DNA of 33,521 nucleotides from an uncultured Collinsella sp. (GTDB lineage: Bacteria > Actinomycetota > Coriobacteriia > Coriobacteriales > Coriobacteriaceae), in the NCBI GenBank assembly GCA_900754745.1, contig CAAEEB010000023.1, forward strand, positions 1 through 33,521. Reading direction: 5' to 3'. This document shows, one piece after another, positions 15,945 through 23,889 of this stretch (the stretch's first letter is position 1; each line of letters opens with the position of its first letter). The position numbers and the translations under genes are program-made. The notes under the pieces were generated by a model. It was not told where the DNA came from and did no database searches. It saw only the letters and a program-made list of their open reading frames with translations.

Positions 15945-17348
15945 ATGGCACCCAAAAACCTTTTGCCCGTTGCCGCGCTCTGCAGCGCACTGGCGAGCGG
16001 TATGCCTCTCGCCGCTTGGGCGACGCCCGCCACGGCAAACTCCTTACCGCAAGCTCTGAACCCCGTGGCGGATTCGTCGGGTATCGTCGCCTGCCAACGT
16101 TTTTCGCTCGCACACGCCACGGTCCGAACCTCGGGATGCCTTCACCGCAATACGGTCGACGCGATAGTCGTGGATATCAAGCGACCGAACAAGGAGAACG
16201 GCCCCCAGACAGGTTATGCCATCTGCACATGGAAATCGGCTGCAGTCGACGCCGATGGCGACCCATGCGACCTAGAGCTGCGCATCGATATTGACTCGGT
16301 CGATGACTCGGCGAACGGGGCGAAGGTCGCCTTCGACAGCGCGGCCTATGAAGAAGAAGGAGGAGGTGTATGCCTGGGCTGCGTTCCCTCGAATGTCGAT
16401 GGCACGCAGCCCATCATCTCCTTTACGGCGTCGCTGCGACTGACCAAGGCGGACACCGAAGCCATCGCAACGGGAGATGTGCCTTTGCTGTTCTACGCTG
16501 GCGACGCGGACGACCAAGAGGCTCAAAGCAATGGACAGAAGGGTTCGCTTAACCTCACGCGCGGATCAGAACCCGCCCCCATCAATATCGATACCCAGGA
16601 GCCGGGCGTGCAGCGCATTCTCGCCGATCCGGCGCTGCTCCAAATGACATGGCACGGAGTGGGGTCCGTCGGGATTGCTGCTCCCATATCGAGCGATAAT
16701 GACAAATCCCCCAAAGACGAGATCGCAGACGCACCGGCGCATGTTGACGATGCAGACGATGCATCATCAGAAGGCAACGCTGCGGCCCCTCTCGAGAAGC
16801 CAGGCGGCACCGCCACCGAACTAGGCAATCCCCAACCGAAAGACGGCCTGGACTTTGCCGCTCCCCCAGATGTCGACGAAGGCAACTGTTGCATGATGGT
16901 CGCGCTCGACCACACGGAAACCGTCGATGCCGCAAGCATTGAGCCAGTCGCTGCCAATGCGCCCCGCCGCAAAAATATCCTCATCGCATTCCCCAATACC
17001 GTCGAGCTCGTCTTTTTGCCTTCGGGTGAAGTCGTCGCGCCTACGGCACTTACAGCAGTGGGAGCAAGGAGCGCATCGAACGATATCCAAGCTATCTCGG
17101 CACTTGATGCCACAACGACCGCCAAGCTACACCTTTATTCCGTTGCAGCAGACGGAACGCGAACCGAAGAATTCGACGGAACCAAGCTTTTGGTTCCGCG
17201 TCGCATCGGTATCCAAGAAGACTTCCCCTATCAAATGGAACTTGAAGGGTTCGATCGTGCACGAGATGCCGACATCATTGCCGCAGCCATCGCATCCCCG
17301 CAGCACCTTATGACGCTGCGCTTCGACTTTAGCCCCGTCCTGTCCTAG
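15945..17348 (+). CDS. Large secreted protein, unknown
   Basis: The 467-residue protein has a signal peptide (LLPVAALCSALASGMPLAAWA, cleavage near 26-32) and a mature part with a Cys-containing N-terminal domain of about 210 residues (including a CLGC pair near 145), an acidic Ser/Asp/Ala-rich linker at about 240-315, and a C-terminal domain of 140 residues. There is no C-terminal membrane helix or sorting motif. The ATG has AGGAGA six bases upstream. It lies 39 bases after the small sorting-signal protein, in the same direction, and is the last gene of the surface group. Several Cys residues in an exported protein of a gut anaerobe suggest disulfides or metal binding. I do not recognise the family. 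Confidence 0.75.
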   Translation: MAPKNLLPVAALCSALASGMPLAAWATPATANSLPQALNPVADSSGIVACQRFSLAHATVRTSGCLHRNTVDAIVVDIKRPNKENGPQTGYAICTWKSAAVDADGDPCDLELRIDIDSVDDSANGAKVAFDSAAYEEEGGGVCLGCVPSNVDGTQPIISFTASLRLTKADTEAIATGDVPLLFYAGDADDQEAQSNGQKGSLNLTRGSEPAPINIDTQEPGVQRILADPALLQMTWHGVGSVGIAAPISSDNDKSPKDEIADAPAHVDDADDASSEGNAAAPLEKPGGTATELGNPQPKDGLDFAAPPDVDEGNCCMMVALDHTETVDAASIEPVAANAPRRKNILIAFPNTVELVFLPSGEVVAPTALTAVGARSASNDIQAISALDATTTAKLHLYSVAADGTRTEEFDGTKLLVPRRIGIQEDFPYQMELEGFDRARDADIIAAAIASPQHLMTLRFDFSPVLS

Positions 17349-17397
17349 ACCGCTAACCGCCGCTTGGCTCGGATACTGAGCACTCCCCTCCCCGTTC

Positions 17398-17406
17398 TGC
17401 TACGAT
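17398..17406 (+). promoter_or_regulatory. Extended -10 promoter of DUF554 gene
   Basis: TGC followed by TACGAT (17401-17406) is an extended -10 element 31 bases before the ATG. No clear -35 is seen, which extended -10 promoters tolerate. A small dyad GCTC/GAGC about 25 bases upstream could belong to the end of the surface operon. Confidence 0.4.
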
Positions 17407-17437
17407 TGCCGCGTTGGCATCAATTACAGGAGGGTTC

Positions 17438-18154
17438 ATGCCGGGTTTAGGAACGATCATCAACGTCGCGCTTTTGATCGCGGGCGGTCTGCTGGGCCTC
17501 ATGGGTGGGCGCTTCATTACGCCCCGCATCCAAGACACGCTCATGAAGGCGTCGGGGTTGTGCGTTCTGTTTATCGGCCTGGGCGGCACCATGCAAAAGA
17601 TGCTCGTTATCGATGGAGAGACGTTGGCGACCACCGGCACCACCATGCTTATCGTCTCATTTGCCCTCGGTTCGCTCATCGGCGAGGCCATCAACCTGGA
17701 GGCCGCCATCGAGAACCTCGGCGAATGGCTCAAGCGCAAAACCGGCAGCGAGGGTGACAACGAGTTCACCAACGCCTTTGTCTCGGCATCGCTCACCGTG
17801 TGTATCGGCGCCATGGCCATCGTAGGATCGATTCAGGACGGCCTGCTCGGCGACTGGTCCACGCTTGCCCTGAAGGGCGCGTTGGACTGCATCATCGTCT
17901 GCACCATGACGGCCTCGCTTGGCCGCGGCTGCATCTTCTCGGCCCTGCCCGTTGCCGTATTCCAGGGCACGATCACGCTTTTTGCCGGCGCACTCTCCCC
18001 CATCATGACCACCGCAGCCCTCGACAGCCTTTCGCTTGTGGGCTCCATGCTCATCTTCTGTGTTGGCGTTAACCTTATTCGACCTCAGACCTTCCGCACG
18101 GCCAATATGCTCCCCTCCGTCGTCGTGGCGGTCATCTACGCCCTCTTGTTCTAA
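17438..18154 (+). CDS. DUF554 family membrane protein
   Basis: The 238-residue protein is a polytopic membrane protein with about seven hydrophobic segments, of the DUF554 (YdfK/YqgA) family. Family-like stretches are GTIINVALLIAGGLLGLMGG at the start, VSFALGSLIGEAINLE near 75-90, FVSASLTVCIGAMAIVGSIQDGL near 110-130 and the C-terminal VVVAVIYALLF. The function of the family is unknown; transport has been suggested. The ATG at 17438 is chosen because AGGAGGG lies just upstream; an in-frame TTG at 17414 is less likely. It seems to be a single-gene unit between the surface operon and the TerB operon. Confidence 0.88.
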   Translation: MPGLGTIINVALLIAGGLLGLMGGRFITPRIQDTLMKASGLCVLFIGLGGTMQKMLVIDGETLATTGTTMLIVSFALGSLIGEAINLEAAIENLGEWLKRKTGSEGDNEFTNAFVSASLTVCIGAMAIVGSIQDGLLGDWSTLALKGALDCIIVCTMTASLGRGCIFSALPVAVFQGTITLFAGALSPIMTTAALDSLSLVGSMLIFCVGVNLIRPQTFRTANMLPSVVVAVIYALLF

Positions 18155-18176
18155 ATCTATCTACATAGCGGTATCT

Positions 18177-18190
18177 CGAACACCTGTTTG
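18177..18190 (+). promoter_or_regulatory. Putative LexA (SOS) box
   Basis: CGAACACCTGTTTG has the two half-sites of the actinobacterial/Gram-positive LexA box (CGAAC, four bases, GTTYG); only one of the four less conserved inner bases departs from the usual RNRY. It sits where the -35 box of the promoter just downstream would be, so LexA binding would block polymerase. LexA and the box consensus are established knowledge; that LexA binds here is inference. Confidence 0.65.
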
Positions 18191-18196
18191 ATGCTG

Positions 18197-18205
18197 TGTT
18201 ATGAT
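18197..18205 (+). promoter_or_regulatory. Promoter of TerB-ATPase-helicase operon
   Basis: TGT followed by TATGAT (18200-18205) is an extended -10 element. Transcription would start near 18212, giving a leader of about 30 bases that includes AGGAGAGGG before the GTG start. No good -35 exists; the LexA-like box occupies that place. Confidence 0.55.
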
Positions 18206-18243
18206 ATGAGGTCACCGACACCATATAGGGAGAGGAGAGGGCG

Positions 18244-20004
18244 GTGGCCGACCAGGACGTCAAGATGCTCATCGAGCGCATTATGGCCGAGGCCCGGACC
18301 CATCAGTCCGCCCGCTTCTCAAACGAAATCTATGCTGACGAGCCGATTCTCAAGACCGGTCGTCAGATGCAGAACTTCCTCCCCGACCAGTACCGCAAGA
18401 TGCGCGAGATATCACGCTGGCAAGAGGATCCCAAAGGCGGCGCGGGACGTTGGCTATCGGAGGCGGAGCTCTTTTACCGCCAAGGCCTGCTGATGGCCGA
18501 CTTCGAGGACGATTGCCCCTACAACGGCACCTTTAAGTCGTACTTTCCCACCTACAATGCCATGAGCGATCGACAGTTGCGCGGCTACTTTACCTGGCGT
18601 GCCCAAGTGCGCCGCGGCAATATCGAGGAGACATCGACCTCGTTTGCTTTTCTTTATCTTTACGAATTGATCTGCGGCATTGGCGTCGACAATCCGCGTG
18701 ACGGCTATGACAAGATCAAGGCATTTTGGGATGCCTATCGCGCCTTTGAACCCGGCATCGACCGGTTCGCACGCGTGTGGCTGCAGGACTACGCCGTTTT
18801 CCACGGGCTCGATCCCAAGCTGCTTCTCGACTCTAAAACCGTCGCATTCGACAACGCCCTCATCGAGCTGCGCCGCGCAGCGCGAGACTTTGTACCCGCA
18901 CCGGCGCCGTCGGACCTGCCGCCTGCGCGTCGCAAGACCTCCGAGCCCACGCTTCCCCTTCCGCCCGATGAGGCGCATGAGGAGCGGCTCATGGCTGCCA
19001 TTGACGCGCTCTCGACGTACAACCTGAATAACTCACGGCTCGACCGTTCCCGCCATCGCGACCTGCGCCACGTGGCATGCGCCGTGTATGTCCGTATGGC
19101 GCGCTACTATGACACGCACCGAAAGACCGGCATCGTAGCGAGCTTGTTTGGAGAGGAGACGGCCATGCCCTACACCATGTTTGCCTCGGCCGTGTTCTTT
19201 GCGCCCGAGCGCCACGAGGACTGCGAATACCGTCTGGACCCCATCCATATTTACCGTTGTCAAAACGGCTTTTGGGAATGCATGCGAATTCACGGCAGCA
19301 GACAAAAAAGCAGCAAGCTTGGTGAGATGATGCGCGCCTGCGACCAACGCCTGCGCCTGGCTCTAGACCCCACCCACCCCCTAAAGGAGGAGAAGGTCCC
19401 CAAATATCTGGCCAAGATCATCGATGACGAGATCATGGCATGGCTTTCGTGGGACGCCGCACACCAGCCCATCAAGATCGATATCGACCTGAGCCAGCTG
19501 GGGCATATCCGGAGTGCCGCCGTACAAACGCGTGAGGCGCTTTTGATCGATGAAGAGCGTGAGGACGATGTGCCTATGGAAGTCGAGGCGACGCTTATCG
19601 AGCAACCGAACACTGAGTCTGCGCCCGGCATGACCGCCGGACCTGGCGAGATGGCCACACGGCAAGACGAGGCCGACGAGCCAACCATTTCCACCGAACA
19701 GTTTGGTGTCGTGGCACCGCTTCTCGCGCCGACGCCCGTGTTCGCAGCTGCTGCGCCCGCTGACGCCACGAACGAACTCACGCCTACCGCAGACGCCTAT
19801 CTCCGCGCGCTGCTCGAGCAGGACACGGCACAGACGGAATCGGCAGTGGAGAGGTCGGGTCAGAGCGAGGACATGCTCGTCGATAGCATCAATGAGGCGC
19901 TCTTTGACCTGGTGGGTGACACCGTAATTGAATTTGGCGCGGCAGGACCGCAAATTATCGAGGACTACGAAGCAGACGTGAGAGGATACCTAGACTATGA
20001 GTGA
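18244..20004 (+). CDS. TerB-N/TerB-C domain protein
   Basis: The 586-residue cytoplasmic protein carries a TerB-N domain (about 65-260, with YFTWRAQVRRGNIEE and the helical FAFLYLYELICGIGVDNP) and a C-terminal TerB-C domain (about 535-586, with INEALFDLVGDTVIEF and QIIEDYEADVRGYL). Between them is a helical region, then a low-complexity acidic Ala/Pro-rich linker at about 440-530. Comparative genomics has linked these domains with DUF2791 ATPases and helicases in predicted DNA-processing systems; no biochemical activity is established to my knowledge. It is the first gene of the operon, starting with GTG after AGGAGAGGG, and overlaps the ATPase gene by eight bases. It may act as a scaffold or sensor for the motor proteins. 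A classical TerB core with its metal-binding residues is not evident. Confidence 0.85.
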   Translation: MADQDVKMLIERIMAEARTHQSARFSNEIYADEPILKTGRQMQNFLPDQYRKMREISRWQEDPKGGAGRWLSEAELFYRQGLLMADFEDDCPYNGTFKSYFPTYNAMSDRQLRGYFTWRAQVRRGNIEETSTSFAFLYLYELICGIGVDNPRDGYDKIKAFWDAYRAFEPGIDRFARVWLQDYAVFHGLDPKLLLDSKTVAFDNALIELRRAARDFVPAPAPSDLPPARRKTSEPTLPLPPDEAHEERLMAAIDALSTYNLNNSRLDRSRHRDLRHVACAVYVRMARYYDTHRKTGIVASLFGEETAMPYTMFASAVFFAPERHEDCEYRLDPIHIYRCQNGFWECMRIHGSRQKSSKLGEMMRACDQRLRLALDPTHPLKEEKVPKYLAKIIDDEIMAWLSWDAAHQPIKIDIDLSQLGHIRSAAVQTREALLIDEEREDDVPMEVEATLIEQPNTESAPGMTAGPGEMATRQDEADEPTISTEQFGVVAPLLAPTPVFAAAAPADATNELTPTADAYLRALLEQDTAQTESAVERSGQSEDMLVDSINEALFDLVGDTVIEFGAAGPQIIEDYEADVRGYLDYE

Positions 20005-21301
20005 TACCGCATCCGCAGCACCCCGCGTACCCAAACGCGTCGCCGCCGTTATCCTAAACTCGCTCAAGGGCGGCGTGGTCCCGCGCATCGGGCTTCCCTA
20101 TATCACCGTGGGACGCGAGGTCGAGATTCGCGCCCTGCTCACCGATTTGAGTCTCATCGCCGATGGCGGCGCGAGCTTCCGCTTTTTAGTCGGTCGCTAC
20201 GGCGCCGGCAAAAGTTTCTTGCTCCAGACCATCCGCACGCACGCCATGGGCGAGGGATTCGTCGTCGCCGATGCCGACCTATCCCCTGAGCGCCGCCTGC
20301 AGGGCGGCCAGGGACAGGGCCTTGCCACCTACCGTGAGCTCATCCGCAACATATCGACTAAAACGCGCCCCGAGGGCGGTGCGCTCAACCTTATCCTGGA
20401 TCGCTGGGTCGCCTCGTGTGCCGATGCCGATGAGTCTGCCGTCAATGCCCAACTGGCCCCGCTCGAGGAAATGGTCCACGGCTTCGACTTCGCCCGCATG
20501 CTCCGCCGCTACCGCGCGGCAGTATCCGAGGGCGACAAAGAAGCCATGAGCCGCGTGACCAAATGGATTCGCGGCGAGTACCGCACCAAGAGTGAGGCAC
20601 GCGCCGAGCTGGGCTCCTCGACCATCATCAGCGATGACGACTGGTACGACTACGTTAAGCTCATTGCGCGCTTTTTGGTCTGCAGCGGCTACAAGGGCAT
20701 GCTGGTGCTCATCGACGAGCTCGTGAATCTGTACAAGATTCCCAACGCGATCACGCGCCAATACAACTACGAGAAGATCTTGACCATGTACAACGACACG
20801 CTCCAGGGCAAGGCGCAGTACCTGGGCATGATCATGGGCGGCACGCCAACCTCCATCGAAGACCGCCGCCGCGGCGTGTTCTCCTACGAAGCCCTGCGCA
20901 GCCGACTCGCTCAAGGCCGCTTTGCGCGCGAGGACCTTAAGGACATGCTCGCACCCATCATCCGCTTGCAGCCACTCACCTATGAGGAACTGCTGGTGCT
21001 GATCGAAAAACTCATGCAGATCCATGCCGGCTACTTTGGCTGGACGCCCACGCTTACCGAGAACGACTTGGTGGACTTCCTCAAGATCGAGTTCGGTCGC
21101 GTGGGAGCCGATACGCACTTAACGCCGCGTGAGGTCATCCGTGACTTTATCGAGCTGCTCGATATCCTGTGTCAGAACCCCGATGCAAATGTGGCGGAGC
21201 TGCTGCAAAGCGTCGGCGGCGACGCGCTGGCGCCGGCAACCGCAACAGGTGACACCGATACCGCAGGCGACGACCGTAACTTCGCCGAATTCACCATCTA
21301 A
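19997..21301 (+). CDS. BrxD-like (DUF2791) P-loop ATPase
   Basis: The 434-residue protein is an AAA-type P-loop ATPase of the DUF2791 family, which includes BrxD of BREX phage-defence systems. Walker A is GRYGAGKS at 66-73, Walker B MLVLIDE at 235-241, a sensor-like MGGTP lies at 280-284, and TPREVIRDF near 376-384 is a family-like C-terminal motif. The long helical insert between Walker A and B is typical. It begins with ATG inside the end of the TerB gene, with an eight-base overlap and AGAGGA upstream, so its translation is coupled. The family is thought to work with the neighbouring helicase on DNA. Other BREX proteins (BrxA, BrxB, BrxC, PglX, PglZ, BrxL) are not encoded around it. Confidence 0.88.
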   Translation: MSDTASAAPRVPKRVAAVILNSLKGGVVPRIGLPYITVGREVEIRALLTDLSLIADGGASFRFLVGRYGAGKSFLLQTIRTHAMGEGFVVADADLSPERRLQGGQGQGLATYRELIRNISTKTRPEGGALNLILDRWVASCADADESAVNAQLAPLEEMVHGFDFARMLRRYRAAVSEGDKEAMSRVTKWIRGEYRTKSEARAELGSSTIISDDDWYDYVKLIARFLVCSGYKGMLVLIDELVNLYKIPNAITRQYNYEKILTMYNDTLQGKAQYLGMIMGGTPTSIEDRRRGVFSYEALRSRLAQGRFAREDLKDMLAPIIRLQPLTYEELLVLIEKLMQIHAGYFGWTPTLTENDLVDFLKIEFGRVGADTHLTPREVIRDFIELLDILCQNPDANVAELLQSVGGDALAPATATGDTDTAGDDRNFAEFTI

Positions 21302-21340
21302 CCTGCCAAAAAGGGACAAGTTTATTTTGGCAGGTTTTAT
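21301..21340 (+). terminator. Terminator-like hairpin inside operon
   Basis: ACCTGCCAAAA (21301-21311) pairs perfectly with TTTTGGCAGGT (21325-21335) around a 13-base loop and is followed by TTTAT. It begins at the last base of the ATPase stop codon and ends about 80 bases before the helicase start. It may lower helicase expression as a partial terminator, or be an inserted intergenic repeat; near-symmetry suggests it could act on both strands. Confidence 0.6.
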
Positions 21341-21417
21341 CTGGGCAAACGTTGAAGCAGTCATGCAGCAAGCCGTTGCCAGCCGCGTTGAGAGATTCGT
21401 TTTCGAGAGGAGGCCCC

Positions 21418-23862
21418 GTGAACGCCTTTGACCGCTACGCCCCGTTTATCCAAGACTTCATCTACTCCCACGATTGGGAGAGTCTACGCTCTATCCAGGT
21501 TGCAGCAGCTGATGCCATCTTTAACACGCAAGACAATGTGCTCCTGACGGCATCCACGGCTTCCGGCAAAACCGAGGCAGCCTTCTTTCCCATCCTGACC
21601 GAGTTTTGGGAGAACCCGCCCGCGAGCGTGGGCGCCCTCTACATCGGCCCCCTCAAAGCGCTCATCAACGATCAGTTCGTCCGCCTCAACGACCTCTGCG
21701 AAGAGGCCGACATCCCTGTCTGGCACTGGCATGGCGATGTCCCGCAGTCGCACAAGGCTAAGCTCATCAAAAAACCGAGCGGCATCTTGCAGATTACGCC
21801 CGAGTCACTCGAAGCGCTCTTAATCCATAAGCACATGGCGATCCCGCGCATGTTTTGCGACCTGCGCTACGTGGTCATCGACGAGGTCCATTCGCTCATG
21901 CGCGGCGACCGTGGCGGGCAGACGCTCTGCCTTATCGAGCGGCTCTCGCGCATGGCCGGCGTGCAGCCTCGACGCATCGGCCTTTCTGCCACCATCGGCG
22001 ACCCCGAGCGCACGGGCGCTTTTCTCTCACAGGGAACGGGGCGCGACTGTGTTATCCCCCGCTTTGAAGAACCGCGCCGCGTGTGGCGCATCTCCATGGA
22101 GCACTTCTACAACTCGGGTCCCCAGGCACAGCAGCGGGGATTCGAGAGCACGGGTCCTCAAGAGGCCGAAGTGCTTGCGTGCGAGCGTATCGAGGCGGCG
22201 GCATCCGCGGCACTGCCCGCCGGCGCCCAAGACATGCGTCACAGCGGACAGCTCACACAAGAGGAGCGCCGTCAACGTCGCGAGCGGGCACGTGGCAAGG
22301 CCGCTCCCAAGGACCGCCAAGCTTCCTCGGCCCCCGAGGGCGAAGTCGACATCCCCCAAGCACCCGAACAGGCATTACTCAACCCCACCGACACGGCACC
22401 AGACAACGCCGACCCCGGCATGGGCTATATCTTCGAACACACCCGCGGGCGCAAGTGCCTGGTCTTTGCCAACTCGCGCGAGGAGGCAGAGGCCGTATGC
22501 TCCATGCTGCGTAGCTACTGCGAGAGCCGGCACGAGCCCGACCGCTTCCTCATCCACCACGGTAATCTTTCGGCATCGCTGCGCGAGACGGCAGAAGAGC
22601 TCATGCGCGATGAGGAGCAGGCACAGACAACCGTCACCACCTCTACGCTGGAGCTCGGTATCGATATCGGCCGCTTGGAGCGTGCCTTCCAGATCGACGC
22701 GCCGTTTACCGTCAGCTCCTTTTTGCAGCGAATGGGCCGCACGGGACGCCGCGATCTTCCGCCCGAGATGTGGTTTGTCATGCGCGAGGAAGAGCCCGAG
22801 CCGCGCACGATGATGCCCGAGACCATTCCGTGGAAGCTCTTGCAGGGCATCGCGCTCGTACAACTCTATCGCGAGGAAAAGTGGGTCGAGCCGCCCGAGC
22901 TCGATCGACTCCCCTACAGCCTGCTCTACCACCAGACTATGTCGACGCTTGCCAGCACCGGAGAGCTCACGCCGGCAGAGCTTGCCCAACGCGTGCTCAC
23001 ACTCAGCTATTTCCATCGCATCTCGGCCGATGACTATCGCATACTGCTGCGTCACCTCATTAAGATCGACCACATCCAGGTCACCGAGAGCGGCGGGCTC
23101 ATCGTGGGCCTCGCGGGCGAGCGCATCATCAACAACTATAAGTTCTACGCCGTGTTCCAGGAAAACGAGGAGTTCACCGTTCGTAGCGAGTCGACCGAAT
23201 TGGGCACGATCGTCAACCCGCCACCGCCCGGTGAACGCATCGCCATCGCCGGACACTGCTGGATTGTCGAGGAAGTGGACTGGAAGCGCCACACCGTCTT
23301 TGCCACTCAGGTCAAGGGCCGTGTGCCGGCTTACTTTGGCGATTGCCCCGGCGACATCAACACGCATGTGCTCGAGCGCATGCGTAAAGCGCTCAACGAA
23401 CATGCCGTGTATCCGTACCTTATGGGTAACGCGCGGGCCCGCTTGGCGCAGGCTCGCCATACGGCCGAGATTTCGGGCGCGGGAACCAAGCCGCTCATTA
23501 ACCTGGGCGGCGACACCTGGGTGCTCTTCCCCTGGTTGGGAAGCTACGCCTTTTTGGCGCTCGAGCGCATGCTCAAGATTAAATGTGCCGCGGAGCTGGG
23601 CCTTCGCGGACTCGACCCTTTACGCCCGTACTTTATGCAGTTTAAGATGAAGGCCGACGAAGAGACGTTCTTTGAGGTGCTCACCGCCGAGGCCGAGAAG
23701 GACTTCGATCCCATCGAGCTCGTCTATCCCGGCGAGGTGCCTTATTTTGATCGCTACGACGAGTTTGTTCCCGAAGAGCTCGTGCGCAAGGGTTTTGCCG
23801 AAGGTGTGCTCGACATAGAGGGCATGAAGCAGCGCGTTCTCGGCTGGCGCGACCACGCCTAA
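21418..23862 (+). CDS. Lhr/BrxHI-like DEVH superfamily 2 helicase
   Basis: The 814-residue protein is a superfamily 2 helicase expected to unwind or translocate on DNA with ATP. Motifs in order: I TASGKTE (47-53), Ia YIGPLKALINDQ, II DEVH (155-158), III SAT (190-192), V STLELGIDIG (409-418), VI QRMGRTGRR (437-445). A charged, probably disordered insert at about 260-333 separates the two RecA domains. The C-terminal 370 residues resemble the winged-helix and following regions of Lhr-type enzymes; BrxHI of BREX belongs to the same group. GTG at 21418 is preferred because AGAGGAGG lies four bases upstream; an in-frame ATG at 21352 would add 22 unrelated residues. It is the last gene of the TerB-ATPase-helicase operon, separated from the ATPase gene by 116 bases with a hairpin. 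Confidence 0.9.
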   Translation: MNAFDRYAPFIQDFIYSHDWESLRSIQVAAADAIFNTQDNVLLTASTASGKTEAAFFPILTEFWENPPASVGALYIGPLKALINDQFVRLNDLCEEADIPVWHWHGDVPQSHKAKLIKKPSGILQITPESLEALLIHKHMAIPRMFCDLRYVVIDEVHSLMRGDRGGQTLCLIERLSRMAGVQPRRIGLSATIGDPERTGAFLSQGTGRDCVIPRFEEPRRVWRISMEHFYNSGPQAQQRGFESTGPQEAEVLACERIEAAASAALPAGAQDMRHSGQLTQEERRQRRERARGKAAPKDRQASSAPEGEVDIPQAPEQALLNPTDTAPDNADPGMGYIFEHTRGRKCLVFANSREEAEAVCSMLRSYCESRHEPDRFLIHHGNLSASLRETAEELMRDEEQAQTTVTTSTLELGIDIGRLERAFQIDAPFTVSSFLQRMGRTGRRDLPPEMWFVMREEEPEPRTMMPETIPWKLLQGIALVQLYREEKWVEPPELDRLPYSLLYHQTMSTLASTGELTPAELAQRVLTLSYFHRISADDYRILLRHLIKIDHIQVTESGGLIVGLAGERIINNYKFYAVFQENEEFTVRSESTELGTIVNPPPPGERIAIAGHCWIVEEVDWKRHTVFATQVKGRVPAYFGDCPGDINTHVLERMRKALNEHAVYPYLMGNARARLAQARHTAEISGAGTKPLINLGGDTWVLFPWLGSYAFLALERMLKIKCAAELGLRGLDPLRPYFMQFKMKADEETFFEVLTAEAEKDFDPIELVYPGEVPYFDRYDEFVPEELVRKGFAEGVLDIEGMKQRVLGWRDHA

Positions 23863-23889
23863 GACCAGTCTTTTTTGGGACGGGGAGAC

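Noticed and set aside
14465..17348. A pilus or sortase cluster
   Set aside because: No sortase, no pilin or E-box motif and no canonical LPxTG were found; only one degenerate sorting-like signal exists.
18244..23862. A complete BREX system
   Set aside because: Only BrxD-like and BrxHI-like proteins are present; none of the methyltransferase, PglZ phosphatase, BrxC or BrxL genes is seen on either side.
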